NCBI GenBank assembly: GCA_003344405.1
Contig: NOWV01000008.1
Location: 62,001 to 126,000 of the forward strand
Source: Trichoplax sp. H2
Taxonomy: Eukaryota > Placozoa > Uniplacotomia > Trichoplacea
DNA: 64,000 nucleotides
Direction: 5' to 3'
Both the position numbers and the translations under genes were made by a program. The stretch's first letter is position 1. Every line of letters starts with the position of its first letter. This document shows positions 17,412 through 30,295 of the stretch, in pieces. Below the pieces are notes generated by a model, which saw only the letters and a program-made list of their open reading frames with translations, ran no database searches and was not told where the DNA came from.

Positions 17412-18445
17412 CTGGGCGTAGTCAATTGATGAATTAATTATCGTAATTAATTGATGAATTAATTATCGTAATTAATTCATCAAGATAATCATTTTCAGGG
17501 TTAAGAAGGCACCAAAGTCTGCAGAAAGTACTGGTTGAACGAGCTCGAAATGGTTACAGCATTTTACAACGTTGAAATACTGTAAAGTCATTTTATCTCA
17601 CTTAATGACGTCGATAGCTCGTACTAGATTGCAATCGTCTATTTCTTCCATGTTAGTTATCGTAATTAATTAATCAAGATAATCATTTTAAGAAGGTACC
17701 ATAGTCTTTAGAAAGTACTAGTTGAACGAGCTCGAAATGATTACAGCATTTTACAACGTTGAAATACTATCAAGTAATTTTATCTCGCTTAATGACGTCG
17801 ATAGCTCGTACAGGATTGTAATCGTCTACTCCTTCCATGTTAATTATCGTAATTAATTAATCAAGATATTCATTTTAAGAAGGTACCTTAGTCCTAACTA
17901 GTTGAACGAGCACCAAATGGTTACAGCATTTTACAACGTTGAAATACTATCAAGTAATTTTATCTCGCTTAATGACGTCGATAGCTCGTACGTTGAATTA
18001 CTGTAAAGTCATTTTATCCCCCTTAATGACGTCGATAGCTCGTACAGGATTGCAATCGTCTACTTCTTCCATGTTAATTATCGTAATTAATTAATCAAGA
18101 TAATCATTTTAAGAAGGTACTATAGTCCTAACTAGTTTAACGAGCACCAAATGGTTACAGCATTTTACAACGTTGAATTGCTGTAAAGTCATTTTATCGC
18201 CCTTAATGGCGTCGATAGCTCGTACTGGACTGTAATCGTCTACTTCTTCCATGTTAATTATCGTAATTAATTAATCAAGATAATCATTTTAAGAAGGTAC
18301 CATAGTCTTTAGGAAGTACTAGTTGAACGAGCACCAAATGGTTACAGCATTTCACAACGTTGAAATGCTATAAAGTAATTTTATCTCGCTTAATGACGTC
18401 GATAGCTCGTACTGGATTGCAATCGTCTACTTCTTCCATATTAAT
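17412..18445. repeat. Tandem array, period about 180-185 bp, five units
   Basis: Each unit contains TTAATTATCGTAATTAATTA (itself nearly self-complementary), AAGATAATCATTTTAAGAAG, GTTACAGCATTTTACAACGT, CTTAATGACGTCGATAGCTC and a CGTCTACTTCTTCCAT end. Units begin near 17434, 17657, 17841, 18074 and 18254. The third is longer because an internal segment of about 50 bp, from CGTTGAA to GATAGCTCGTAC, is duplicated. There is no long open frame. Confidence 0.88.
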
Positions 18446-19389
18446 AAAATAAAATAGTAGAGACATGACGTAATTTTATCCGCTGCTAGCTATTACTCAT
18501 ATCTTTCAGCATCATCAAAGACTCCCAAAATGATACAGTGATTCATTATCAATCAAGTGATAAGATATTAGGTGAGCTAGGCTGGTTTCATTTATAAAAA
18601 TGACTGTAGGTAACACCATGCATCATTATATTACGCCTAACGCACTATAGTTTCTATCTCGAATTTTACTTACTTATGAAAAGGCAACGCATCGCTAATA
18701 ACTTACGTAAAGAAAATTTCAGTAATTGATAGGCGTAATGAATACAACATGTAAGCAAAAGGCGACTGCATTATCCGCCAGTAAGCGATTTCTGACGTCA
18801 ACTGCTTCGTCAAACGTACACAATGTTAAAATTGCTTAATGAGAATTCCTACCAATTCTAGTAGCCGATAGAACTTGTTTATTCATATTTCATTGCATTC
18901 ATATACCTTACACGATACGACTGCAGTCATCACAAATGGTCTTACACAGATAAAATAGAACATGTGCAAACAATATTCATCCTGGATCAAATAAACTCTT
19001 CAACAGCACCGATAGCAGGGCACCATATGTCAAGTTTACTTTGCATGCTTGCACATTTTATAGATTATGGATGGATCTTTATTGCATATAGCTATACTTG
19101 TAAAAACGATTGTAACTTACTACGCAAGCATTCGAAATTTGATTGCCTCTTACATCATATATTATCTCGTAATTTAAATAATTAGAATTGTTTCTATCCC
19201 CATTAGAGTACGCTGCAAATTGGTACTAAAATGAAAATTAAACTTGATAAATTACCGGTTGTAACGCGCAATTGGATTGCATTACAATAAAGTACATAAT
19301 TGTGTCTTAAAGAGTGATTGGGATTCATCATGCACTTAAATACAAGAAATTTTGAAATTTTAAAGCTTTTACCATAAAATTTTAAACTG
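18446..19389. other. Spacer 3' of the ABHD11-like gene
   Basis: AT-rich sequence between the tandem array and the hydrolase stop codon. I see no gene. The part adjoining 19390 probably includes its 3' untranslated region. Confidence 0.5.
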
Positions 19390-22311
19390 CTAACCCTGGC
19401 TAATAAATTCCATGACAATGTCAGTAAATTCCTGCGGTCTTTCAACGTGTAGTAGGTGACCCGCACCGGCAATGACTTTCATTTCATATTTTGGGAAAAA
19501 CTTCTTAATGTCGTCCAAATTATCAGAACTAAGGATATTGTTTAAAAAATGAATATCATACGTTGTAATGTAAAGTAGCATTCACATTACAAAATTGTTC
19601 ACTCATTAATTCTCTTATCAACTGGTGCTGGTATCATCAAGAATTATAGAATTGCTTAACTTACTTGATATACGTAGATTTCTCGCCAACAATAAATAGA
19701 ACTTTACCATCATATTGTCTTTTTGTGTCCGGAATAGCTACCAGATTGTGAATATTAGCATTGATAGCATCTAAATTAATTTTCCAGGAAATCTTTTTCT
19801 TTTCATAAACTAGATTCATTAATATGAATTTCCTGTAGGTATCATCCTACAATTTCAAAAAAAAGAAACCTTCCTATTTTAAATTAAATGCCTTTAAGAC
19901 GACAATATCCATACTGACACAGAAATAGATAATATCATCAGATGCTACAATTAATGGATATGCCACTATCTCGTATAAGAGAGCTTTGAATGCTCAGATG
20001 AGAGTTATTGATAACTTATTGTAATAACTTTTGTAACACAGTAATAAAATCATTTACCGTAATTTTATCCACTAAATACTCTTCAATTTCTCTTTTGCTA
20101 GTATAGTTATCAAGGTTAACACTGCGTAATATTTTAATATATGAAGGAGTCTTCCAATTTGCTAATTGAGTAACTGAGGTTGTTGGAGCAATATCAGCTA
20201 TGACCAATTTATCAATTGAGTTGGAGGCAGATGATAAAGCCATCGTCATAGCGGTACGCCCACCCAAGCTATGACCGATTAAAGTTGTTGGAGATCCATT
20301 ATTTACTTGCATAATCATTTGTTGGACATCATTCGCCATCACATGATAACCCATTTCTGAGGCATGAGGGCTATCGCCATGATTTCTAGCATCTAAGTTT
20401 ATGATCTAATGCAAAGAGTATGAAAGAATTCGTAAAAGATTTTTATCGTTGTAGCTACAATGTCTTGTAAATATCATGTATAAAATTTTCCTTCGTTTTC
20501 GTGCTAATCTAACGACAACATCTAAATAAATATCTCTTTAACTACATTATAATCAAACAAAATTTATAGCATAGGTACAATTATATAGTATACGAGTATA
20601 CGAATACTCGTACATATTCTGCAATGACCTGGCAAGCAGATGAAGTTGGGGCATGCTAGTCAACGTTAAGAACTGACTAGCTTTGAAAGAACAAATCTAA
20701 AAATCATAGAAATAAATTATCTAATTTTCTTCACAATTTACAATGCACACTATTACTCAATTTTTATTAATGAATGATTATATCATAGGAGTATCACTAA
20801 TTTTTGCTTATATAGTATTATATCTCAAGGTCTCAATTAATTAATTGATTGGTGTAGACAGTGGTCAGAACTATTAAGCAATGACAATATACATATACGG
20901 GCATAATAGTACGCAAGAGAGAGAGGCTGTCTCGGCTGGTATTGGTCTTGAATTTAAAACTTTGGCAGTATAATAAATAAAGTTGAAGTAAAGTAAGTAG
21001 TGGAAGCTTTCTGGGGGCCAAAGGTTATAGAAAGTAGTTTACTTGTGTACATAAATGTAGCACTCATTTATACAGCCAAAGACTGTATACGAATATTTTA
21101 CTGGTCCTTATACTGTACTGTCATTAAGAACATTAATGGATGATTCCTATCGTAAAATATGTACCTTTCGTTGCAGTTTATTGGCTAAAATTCCAGATAC
21201 AGTTCTCCAATTTCTCTTAGATCCAAATAATCCATGCAATACAAATACTGGGTTGTTTTGGGTAGGCCTTGTTACAATCCCTGGTTCAATTACAGAATAG
21301 GCCAATTGCAGTGCACTATCGAATGGAAAAAAAATAATATCGTCGTATATCAGTCGCTTGATCGAAGATTAATAATATATCAATTACTTAATACTGTCAT
21401 GATAAGATTTCTAAAATGAACTGTGAGTAAACTTTGAATCTACACTTATATTGTTTGATGTCACTTTAGTATACTGTAGTGTGTAGATTGTAGAAGGATG
21501 TTTTCGGTATATCTATGATGAGCACTCAAACTGATCCATTATTGTTAAAATGGTGCCGATAGGCTGCCTTTATTGTCATTTATGAAAGTTGATCGTTCAG
21601 TAATCCATATTATTATTTACTGTTCAGTGTTCACTATGCCATACAGTAAACATTTGGCGTAACGCTTTTACAATCGAATAGACTTGCTGCATCATACTGT
21701 AATCATTTGCTCAGATTATAAGTGGAAGCTACATGCTAAAGAGCTGCTGACGAATACGAATAGGTAATCCCCTCATAGAATTGATATGCTTTTATCCGGT
21801 GTGCATGTACGAGAGAGTCTTAGCATGCCAAGACCTACACGATGGCGTATATTAATCATGTTATCGGCAGTTGAAAAGATGGACAATTGGATAACACCAG
21901 TTGTTGTGGATTACACGTTCTAGGATTGGATACAAGCCTTGATTTTTTTCACTGTTTACGTGTAATTAATGCATGAGTCATGACACCACTTAACATTATA
22001 ATGTAGATTATTAGCATTAGATAGCATCAACGAATCCAACCTACTACAAGATACCTTACATAAGGTCTCTGCTTTTACGCAGCGATAATATCGTCCCTAC
22101 TATTCAATCATGACGAAATAATATCAATATAAGATATGAATAACTGAATCAATACGAATATAAAAGTGACAGTAGTCAAAATCTGCTTCTACATTTAATA
22201 AAATATCCAGTACTGTCCATTTGCAACTGCCAATAATTAATTATATAATCCCAGCAAACATTAACGTGAATGTAGAGTGTTTAATAACGTTGGTTACCTT
22301 TTGTGAGCCAT
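19390..22311 (-). CDS. ABHD11: ABHD11-like alpha/beta hydrolase
   Basis: This belongs to the serine-hydrolase family whose animal member ABHD11 is mitochondrial. Exons in order: a proposed first exon 22311-22298 (ATGGCTCACAAAAG), then 21315-21165, 20405-20058, 19846-19665 and 19528-19390 (TAG). The phases agree. Motifs seen are HGLFGS (oxyanion loop), DARNHGDSPH, the nucleophile elbow GHSLGG, DIAPT, FILMNLVYE, and GAGHLLHVERPQ with the catalytic His. The length would be about 277 residues. The exon 20405-20058 ends at ACG|GTAAAT. Reading past that donor gives a false extension to a stop near 20016. The 14-bp first exon is weakly supported: it matches in phase, but gives no obvious mitochondrial presequence. 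The true start may lie elsewhere upstream. Confidence 0.88.
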
Positions 22312-22986
22312 TTTATGCACAGGAATCTACTGGTGTATTTCTGCAAATGCAAGGCTTAACCAACACATAAAATGGAAAATGGGATTAATTCCTTAACGGC
22401 AACACTACCGTGTCTAAAATATCCACCAAACCTCTACCCAAGAATGGATGAATGGCCAACAGCCTGCAGCAGACTGGTATCCACAAGCAGTTGCATAGCA
22501 TGACATCATGCAGTTATCCATTGGTATCATACTGATACAGTATATCGAAGCGTATAGAAACATGAATCTTGCTAACTTGATACCATAATGTCTATGGATT
22601 GCCATTGCCACCTTAACTTGAGGAAGGGAAATCTCTATGGTTACTACACGCCTTAGGATTTTCCGCGCCAGTTAGAAAACGAGACTGTGGAAGGAGTGGT
22701 GGCTGCCGCTCTATCCTATGCATCAGTTTTGGGTTTTATAGCATCTTTCAAAATCTGGGCTAGCTTGCCGAAAACAAGGCCAATACCCAGTCAAGTACAT
22801 TAGACTTGTTGACTAATTCTAGGCCTAGACCTGATCGATAGAGAAAACTCCTCTCTCAAGACGGTCATTCAACATTTTAAAAGTGAACTGATTGCTGGTC
22901 GGATCGGCTATATCCGAGAGCGAGTAGTGCCTTTAGCATACTGTACCACCATCACAACATCTAATGCCTATTTGAGTTGGGAAATC
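22312..22986. other. Divergent spacer between ABHD11-like and moonraker genes
   Basis: The two flanking genes point away from each other, so this short interval should contain both promoters. The frame upstream of the chosen moonraker ATG remains open for about 130 bases without another ATG, so a 5' untranslated exon or an earlier start cannot be excluded. Confidence 0.5.
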
Positions 22987-25900
22987 ATGACGACGATATC
23001 AAAGGGTCGTCTTTCACGCCGCTACGAGGTCATTCCTAGTATCGAATCCATCTTCAATGTGGACGATGACAGCAAGATTAACCTCGATCATCAACCAGAA
23101 GTATTTCTAGCCAACCAATTAAAATTCAACTTAAATGTTCCAACCACCATGGAAAATTTAGCTACATCATGTAAAGATCCTTCACATATCATCATTTCTC
23201 ATGGCGATGATAGGCAGAAGAGTCATCATCGGGTAAATAAAATAGTACAACATACACGGAGATGTTAAATTCTTATTGCATTAGAATCGATTCAGTATTG
23301 TGTATGAGTAAATGATAGATCGAGCTAAACTCGAGTTGTTTAACTCCCTTCGTAGTCTGTAGATGACTATTTCCATAGTTTGTAATTCCAATAAGGACAA
23401 TATGATACACGTATGGTTATGACTTGAAATCATCATCACCGGGTTAAAACAAGAAATAAACTCTGTTATTATTGACCCTCAGCAATTGGAAAATTCAGAG
23501 ACTTGGTTGATTTCCTTGCTGTCTGCATCGTCTTATTGAATACTCGCACTATTGAACTACGATGTAGTGGACGTCAACGATTTAAAATTGCATTAGCTGC
23601 TACTTTAATAAAATAACTAGCTCAAGGCTAGCGTAGTTTAGTAGTATACAGATATTGCATGACTTTCTTCATTGTTTCTACCATGTTGTTGACAATTAGT
23701 GATCATAGTAATGTAGAAAAAGACGATGAGACAAACTGAGACTTGTAATATGAAATTAAAACACCAGCTCGACGTACAACACCATTCAAGCACTGACAAT
23801 CCTACGGCTAGGAGGCAACAGTAAACTATACGTGTCGTAACGATCTACCAATTTATGGCCTAAATACGTAGACATCCCTCCTAGCTTAGATACGATTATA
23901 TTGTGCCTAGATACTGTAGGCTCTTACCTATCCAAGTATGTGAAACGTAAATTATTATCACTTAAATTTCAAGAATGACTATCTGATCATAGCTATGTGA
24001 TGGCCAATACGCAATACTTACTCTGTAACTGATCTGTAAACATATTGCATTAGCTGTAATTTAGATGACTAGGTAAAACCAGCATACGTAATACTGTAAT
24101 TCAGTTCATGATGGGTTTCATTGCTAATTTGCATCATCTTGTTGAGGATCAATGACAATATGTGCTACCGAGAGTTTACAAAATTATCAACTGCGACTTT
24201 AGATAACTATGTTAGGTAAATATTACTTCGAATTTATGTTATAAATTGTTGAATTCGGATGCGCTAGGAAATATTGATAAAGATGTACTTGAAACACCTC
24301 TCATTGCATACTAATATACTGTAGCTTTCAATTACTCCAATGGTTTCTTCCCTATTCCATTATGCTATTGCCTATTGGGTATGCTATCGACAACAAAGTG
24401 TCAGCAGTTACGTAGATGCTGTAGTAGTGTAGTATGGGATATATGTTAGTGTTATATGTAGCCAATCATTGCTAATATTGTACGAGGCTTAATTATTATG
24501 TCAATTGCTCCATACGTAAGGTAAACAATGGTATTTGACTATCTGATAAATTTGTAAGCTTGGCGATGTCGTTAGCTCTATTGCGATGACTGACTAGTAG
24601 CTATGGTATATAGTATGTAAGAGCAATCGTACCATAAACTAGCTTAAATGATGTCTATGCATATTCCTATTTTGTCTATCATCGAATGTTAAAATTTGGC
24701 AACTGTGTAAATTTCGTGGTATAAAAGTATATCGTATTTATAAGAAATGGTTGATATCATAATATCTAGAACTTGTAATTAAATCTATCATCGCATCTTA
24801 TAATATATCTGGCTATAGGATCAAAATCCCAAATCTGCTGACTTTAATATTTTGGATAGCGAAGAACTGAACCTTGCCCTAAGATTTGCAAAGCAAGATA
24901 TCAATCTAGCCCGAGCCGATTTATCGACACAAACTAATACTGTCATGAACAAAAGCCGACGTGCAAAAAGGAATAAAGCTAATCATGAACGATCCCATGT
25001 ATCTATAGAAGTAAACAAAATCAACAAGCCTAAGAAATTATCATCTCAATCTAAACTTTTAGTATCAACAGGTTGTATTTCGGGCAAATAATGTAAACCA
25101 TTTTACTCATCTTTAAGATTTCGCTGATTATATAACTGCGTATACGCACATGAAGAAATTCACATTTTTACTCTTTCTACTCTAACATTTAGCTGTATTT
25201 GAGCTGGTTTATCCCATCATCTCATTAGTTATATTGCACCAAAATAAAATACTAATAATTTCTATTACCAATGTTAATACCTTAGGCCTACCACAGCGCA
25301 ACCGGAAGAAAAATAATGAACAATATACTGATCGTAAAACAATCGGCCGATCCAGAGATCTTATATGGGTGCAAAGTAAACCATCAAGTTCCAATATAGT
25401 AAAAAAAGAAAGAGCATCAAGAATTGAGCAGAAAGCTAATCCAGCGCCTGTCTGGCATAGTGATAAAGGTATAATCACTTTAGAATGTTGCTATTATGAG
25501 TGAGATAATTTCTTATTGGGTGTTTCTCTGCAATGATAACACCAATTGTGTTATAGTACCCTCCGGTCTTATTGTTTAATAATATAATTCGCTAATAGAT
25601 AAAAAGATCAGCGAAATTGAACGCCTACGATCGGAAATTCGAAAACTGGTCATGCAAACAAGAGAACTATATCACGATGTCTCGCAAAAAGAGGCTGATG
25701 TTAGCTTATCATCTGCAAAGCCTGTCAGCAACCCAGACAAATTTATTGTTAAACTTAGTAATCGAAGTATTCGGACTTTATATGTTCTGCAAAAAAAGGT
25801 ACAGTCATGTAATTTAAAATGTTTATCTAGCAGTTTTTGCATCTATTTACCAACACATACAGCCAATAAAGGTATTATATCGCGTACACCTTAATTTGAT

Positions 25901-28900
25901 CATCCTGTCTTGATCAAAGTCTTTGTGGTTGCAAATTGATTGACTTGCCTATCGTTGTATTAAAATTTAATAGATATCATTTTTAAGTCCTAATAATGTT
26001 TATTGTGTACCTTTTTTATCTCGTCTAATTAATACCGTTTAGATAAAGATAGTTTCTAGTGGATTACATAAGGATCCTGTAGTTGATAAGCTGCGATTCA
26101 AAGAGGTACCATGGAGAAATCACATTCTCTGCACTTGATTTACAATATAACAATGAAGTATTATTTATAGATTCACGATTGGTAATCCTTAGATACTGTG
26201 TCCTGTCTACTTTACAGATTTTAACTCATATTGCAGTCAGCTATAGAGGATTAATCAAGACACTAGAAGAATTTAATCGTGATATTGCCCGGCGATCGCA
26301 CGAAGTGGAAGTGAAAATTGCCCCCAAAGTCTACAAGGATATTGGCAGCCTAATAAATATCATAACCCAGTGTTGCAGTGCTCTTAAAATTGCTCCAGTT
26401 GATGATACTGCGGAACTATTATTTCAATTGTATAATGATTGCCAGGTATTAATTAACAGAAACTGAGTTTTTAATGATAGTTGATCGGATGTCCTCAAGT
26501 GATGAATTGTGAATAATTTTGTTAACATGGCTCTGCAATTTAGGAAAGAAATCTTTTAAATGAAGATAAGAATATTTATCAAGGCATATAAAATTGCATC
26601 GCCTATTTGATTTAACATATTTACTATTAATATCAATGTGCTAGTTAAGTTACTGTGAACATACGTATTTCTGATAATTACCAAGTTTAATGTCTCTTTA
26701 CTTTTCTGTCATAGATATAGAAGCCGAAATAGACAGTAAATCAAATGAAAAGAATGAGACTCGAGTAAAAATTTTAACATTTATATTCAAATACAATATA
26801 TTAGTGACATCGTCTGCTAACGATAAAGGCTTTTGTACAATAAAAGACAATGCTCTATATTTATTGCTAACATCAATATATTTCGTAATCATCTAAAGAC
26901 GGTAGCTGTATTAACCGTATTACTCACTTGAACTAGGCTATGAATCGAAAAACTCAACCTAGAAGTACATCTAAAGGTGTCTTATGGACTGATTCCAGAA
27001 AGGTTATTAGTTTCATTAAGCGTATCTGTTTCTACTACTTTTGTGGATCGTAAAGATTGCTAACTTGTATAATTACTCAATCGCGAAATTTATATTAACG
27101 GAATAGGTATCGAAGATTTCCGATGGCCGTAAGGGAAAAAATCAAGAATTTCGATTTCTTAGAGACACAGAGTCATCAAGACTCAAAATATCTGATAAAA
27201 GTAGACAACGTAGCAATGGATTTGATCCTGATTTTGTATTTCAAGCTTCTGAAGATCCACGTTTAGATGGTGAAATGACGTTAACACCTCCAGAATCTCC
27301 AACTAAACAGTCTCTTCTTCCTTGGAGAGCAACCTCTCGTTCAGCTACCCCTCGAAATATCAATGCATCCGAATCGATAGAAAATCAACCTTCCCCTACT
27401 GGCTCTCACCGGCAGGTCTCCGTGTTTGACGATAAGGTCTGCATTCATAGATTAGATAGATTTATAGTACAGTAAATACACACGCCTTTCTTTAAGTTGT
27501 TGTAATTTTTTTGGATAGCTTAGAGTAGTTATTTACCTCTACTTACGTAAATATAACATGACTTTTATTACAAAACTATTGGCTAGAAATCAGACGACGT
27601 GGATCGCCGCCTGACCGATAGCCCTCGCCAAGTTTTAAAGCTACGGAAGTCACCGAGGTATCTATTCGACGGTACCGAAATTGTTACGATATAATTCATA
27701 ACCTTATCTATTCGATTTTGCCTACTAACCCAGGCGCCGAAAATACGTCAATACAAGCTCTGATTCTGTGAAAAATCATATTGTAAATGACCTCAACCGC
27801 AGGAAACAACAATTTTTTACTGATGTGGTAGAGTTTGAAAAATTAAGTTTGTGATATTGCTGATAAACAAAACAAGTCCTAAGTTAAAGCCTTCTTTCTC
27901 ATGATTAGTCGGTTAGTGCCCCTTCCCTTCAAAATCAGCTATCTGAAACGCTCTGTAAATTGGTATGAGCTTGGAAAATATAGGATGCCAAATAAAATCT
28001 TGCGATAATTCTAATTGTAACTAATCACTTCTATGAGGACGGTACTAAAGTCTTACGGTCATCCTAATAGGTTTCGGCTCATGGTGAAGACATTACGGAA
28101 GCACTATTAAAATATCTTATTGGTGATACTGTAGATGAATTACAAAGGTACGCTCACGTAACACATAAGCTTCAGGAAAAATTTTTAGCATTGAATCCAA
28201 TATTCTTTATTTATATAGAATTGAATGCAATGATGAAATGAAAAATGAAGTCGATAACTTTCTATCCGATACGAATATTGAAAAAGTTTTGCAACTCATT
28301 GAAAATATTGAGGTAATGTACGATGCAGATTTAGTTTCTATTAGACTACTAATTCTCTTTCCTAATATTATACGGGTATCTGGGTATATTTTTGTAGTTG
28401 CAAGAGGCCAACGTACGTCGTAAACTGAATGATATAGAATACGCAGATACAAATGGTTAGCAATCGTAAATGTAAATATTTTATGAGAAGCCTTAGAGAT
28501 ACTTAGTCTATTTAATTATACTTAAACATATTAGATCTCAATCCTGCCAATTCATCTCCGAGCATTCCTGATCAGAATCCTATTGTCATTACTAGACCAC
28601 AGTCTGGTCAATTAGTATTTACTAATACTCCAACTGAATTAGACGATTCTGGGAAGATTATGTATAACATAAATGTAAGTCTAGTATGTATTAAGTTGCC
28701 CTCTATTCTGGAAAATAACTAACAATGACTTTTATTTGTTACAATATCTATCGCTTAGAATACCAGTCATATACCAAATCATTTAGATGTAAATTTATTA
28801 GACAAAAGAGTCGTTGCAACTTCTCGCAGCGCTATGGACAGAGTTGAACAGTATTGCGATCTATATAAGGAATACCAGTCAAAAGTACCACAAGAATTAT

Positions 28901-29114
28901 CTGGAACGTCAACTGGTATCTGGATGTATGAAAGGTAATACTAGCTCTATGCTCAAATATTTATATTAAACGTTAATTTCTTAAATATTTTCATGATACT
29001 GTCAGAATTTGTGACAAATTGTTGAATAAACTCCTTGAAAGTGTGGGAAAAGAAATGGAAAAAAATATTGACAGCTATGTTGAAAATGTATACGCTGCTG
29101 AGTTTCAGGCATAG
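22987..29114 (+). CDS. KIAA0753: Moonraker / KIAA0753 (OFIP) homologue, centriolar-satellite protein
   Basis: The vertebrate protein recruits OFD1/FOR20 to centriolar satellites and is needed for centriole duplication and cilia. Exons: 22987-23232, 24819-25071, 25286-25468, 25599-25798, 26043-26105, 26218-26445, 26544-26583, 26715-26764, 27107-27436 (or to 27415), 27587-27657, 27734-27827, 27909-27962, 28071-28147, 28219-28312, 28398-28455, 28535-28674, 28759-28934 and 29006-29114 (TAG). Phases agree, giving about 820 residues against about 970 in human. Family-like stretches are NQLKFNLNVPT, SIRTLYVLQKKV, SYRGLIKTLEEF, YKDIGSLINIITQCCSALK and the C-terminal SYVENVYAAEF. Much of the rest is coiled coil or low complexity, with LTPPESP and LLPWRA. 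The join after 26583 needs a GC donor. The gene identity rests on remembered family motifs. Confidence 0.82.
23233..24818. other. Moonraker intron 1
   Basis: A 1.6-kb intron, AT-rich and without repeats or open frames worth reporting. It starts GTAAAT and ends CTATAG. Confidence 0.6.
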
Positions 29115-30295
29115 GATCGCCGTAATACTGTAGAATATTCAAAAATACAAACATCGACATCTTAATTAAAGAAACGACAACTAAAAACAAAGCTTTATCT
29201 TTATTTATGTGAATTAATACGTAGCCTACCTAAAACAAGAATAACTTTCACCTTTTATGCGTATGATGTAGTTTTATTTTGTTTTCACTGGCTAGGAAAA
29301 ATGGAGTATTATAATTGCGTTTGGCTTGTAGAACTAGTGATGGTTTACTCTGTCTGTATATGCACATTATTGATACACATTTTTACTGTATGATGTATGA
29401 CTAATTGAGAAAGGCAACATTAAAATTTGCTTGTTTTACTCCTCAGACCATCATGTTATATGATAAGTATAAGTGTAAATTACCATTAACTATGATGATA
29501 AGTGAACAATCAAGTCTGTATATCCAGTATTTATATTTTTATGTAACATACACAGAACTGTTACTATTTAACAACTACTACTTTTATAACTTATCACTGC
29601 AAAATATTAATTCTATTAGCATGATTATTTCAAATAGAAAATAGCCTAAAAGAATAAAGTATAATTAAATAACAGAGTGACTTTCATAATGTGAAAAATA
29701 TTCTTACAGATGTAAATATGATTCATTTCATGTATAGTAAGATCAAGGCGTAAATGTTGATTCTTGCATCACACAATTTCTCGTTGTCATCATAAATAAT
29801 TAAAATGGAGAAGAACTTGGAGAAATTGATGTACCAAAGCCATTAGATGGTTAAATCAACTTTAAACAAGGGCTTAAAATCATTCGCATTTGATACTTTA
29901 AATGTTGCATTTAACAAAATATCGATTTTCTATTATACGAGTATGAATTACTTAACAGAAGCGGACGATAGATTGTCGTACTCGATAAATTTCTAGTTAT
30001 ATCCAATAGCTAGTTTTAATCAATTAAATTTCGGATCAGAAGTTTCTATAACAGAGGACTTCTCTTCTTTCGTGCACATCGATTTAAGATTTGCAAACAA
30101 TTGCTAAAGAGCTCTTCAAATTTCTCTTAAACGTCAGTGGAAAGTGCACAGTTGTATAACAACTACTTGTCTACTGTATTTCTTTCCTAGCAATTTCTTA
30201 AAAGTTTAATCTGTTAAAAACTGGATAGATTAATTATTTCATTTCATAAAGTATTCAATCATTGAAGACTATCAATGAACATCCAAATTATATTG
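29115..30295. other. Convergent spacer after moonraker
   Basis: It separates two gene ends that face each other. A canonical AATAAA lies at 29653-29658, about 540 bases after the moonraker stop, and may be its polyadenylation signal. No coding region is supported. Confidence 0.5.

Noticed and set aside
20016-20057. Read-through end of the hydrolase exon to a stop near 20016
   Set aside because: A good donor (ACG|GTAAAT) and an acceptor in the next exon restore the family sequence DKIT-DDTYRKFILMNL, which the read-through loses.
22414-22611. Minus-strand 65-codon open frame upstream of the hydrolase
   Set aside because: No phase-compatible donor joins it to the hydrolase, and it lies beyond the likely start. 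It shows no family features.
27129-27164. A 36-bp intron within moonraker exon 9
   Set aside because: The frame is open straight through with sensible sequence, so no intron is needed, and 36 bp is shorter than typical introns here.
22987-29114. SPICE1 (another centriole coiled-coil protein) as the identity of this gene
   Set aside because: The first impression was a centriolar coiled-coil protein in general, but the N-terminal NQLKFN-NVPT, RTLYVLQ and C-terminal VYAAEF blocks fit moonraker/KIAA0753 better.
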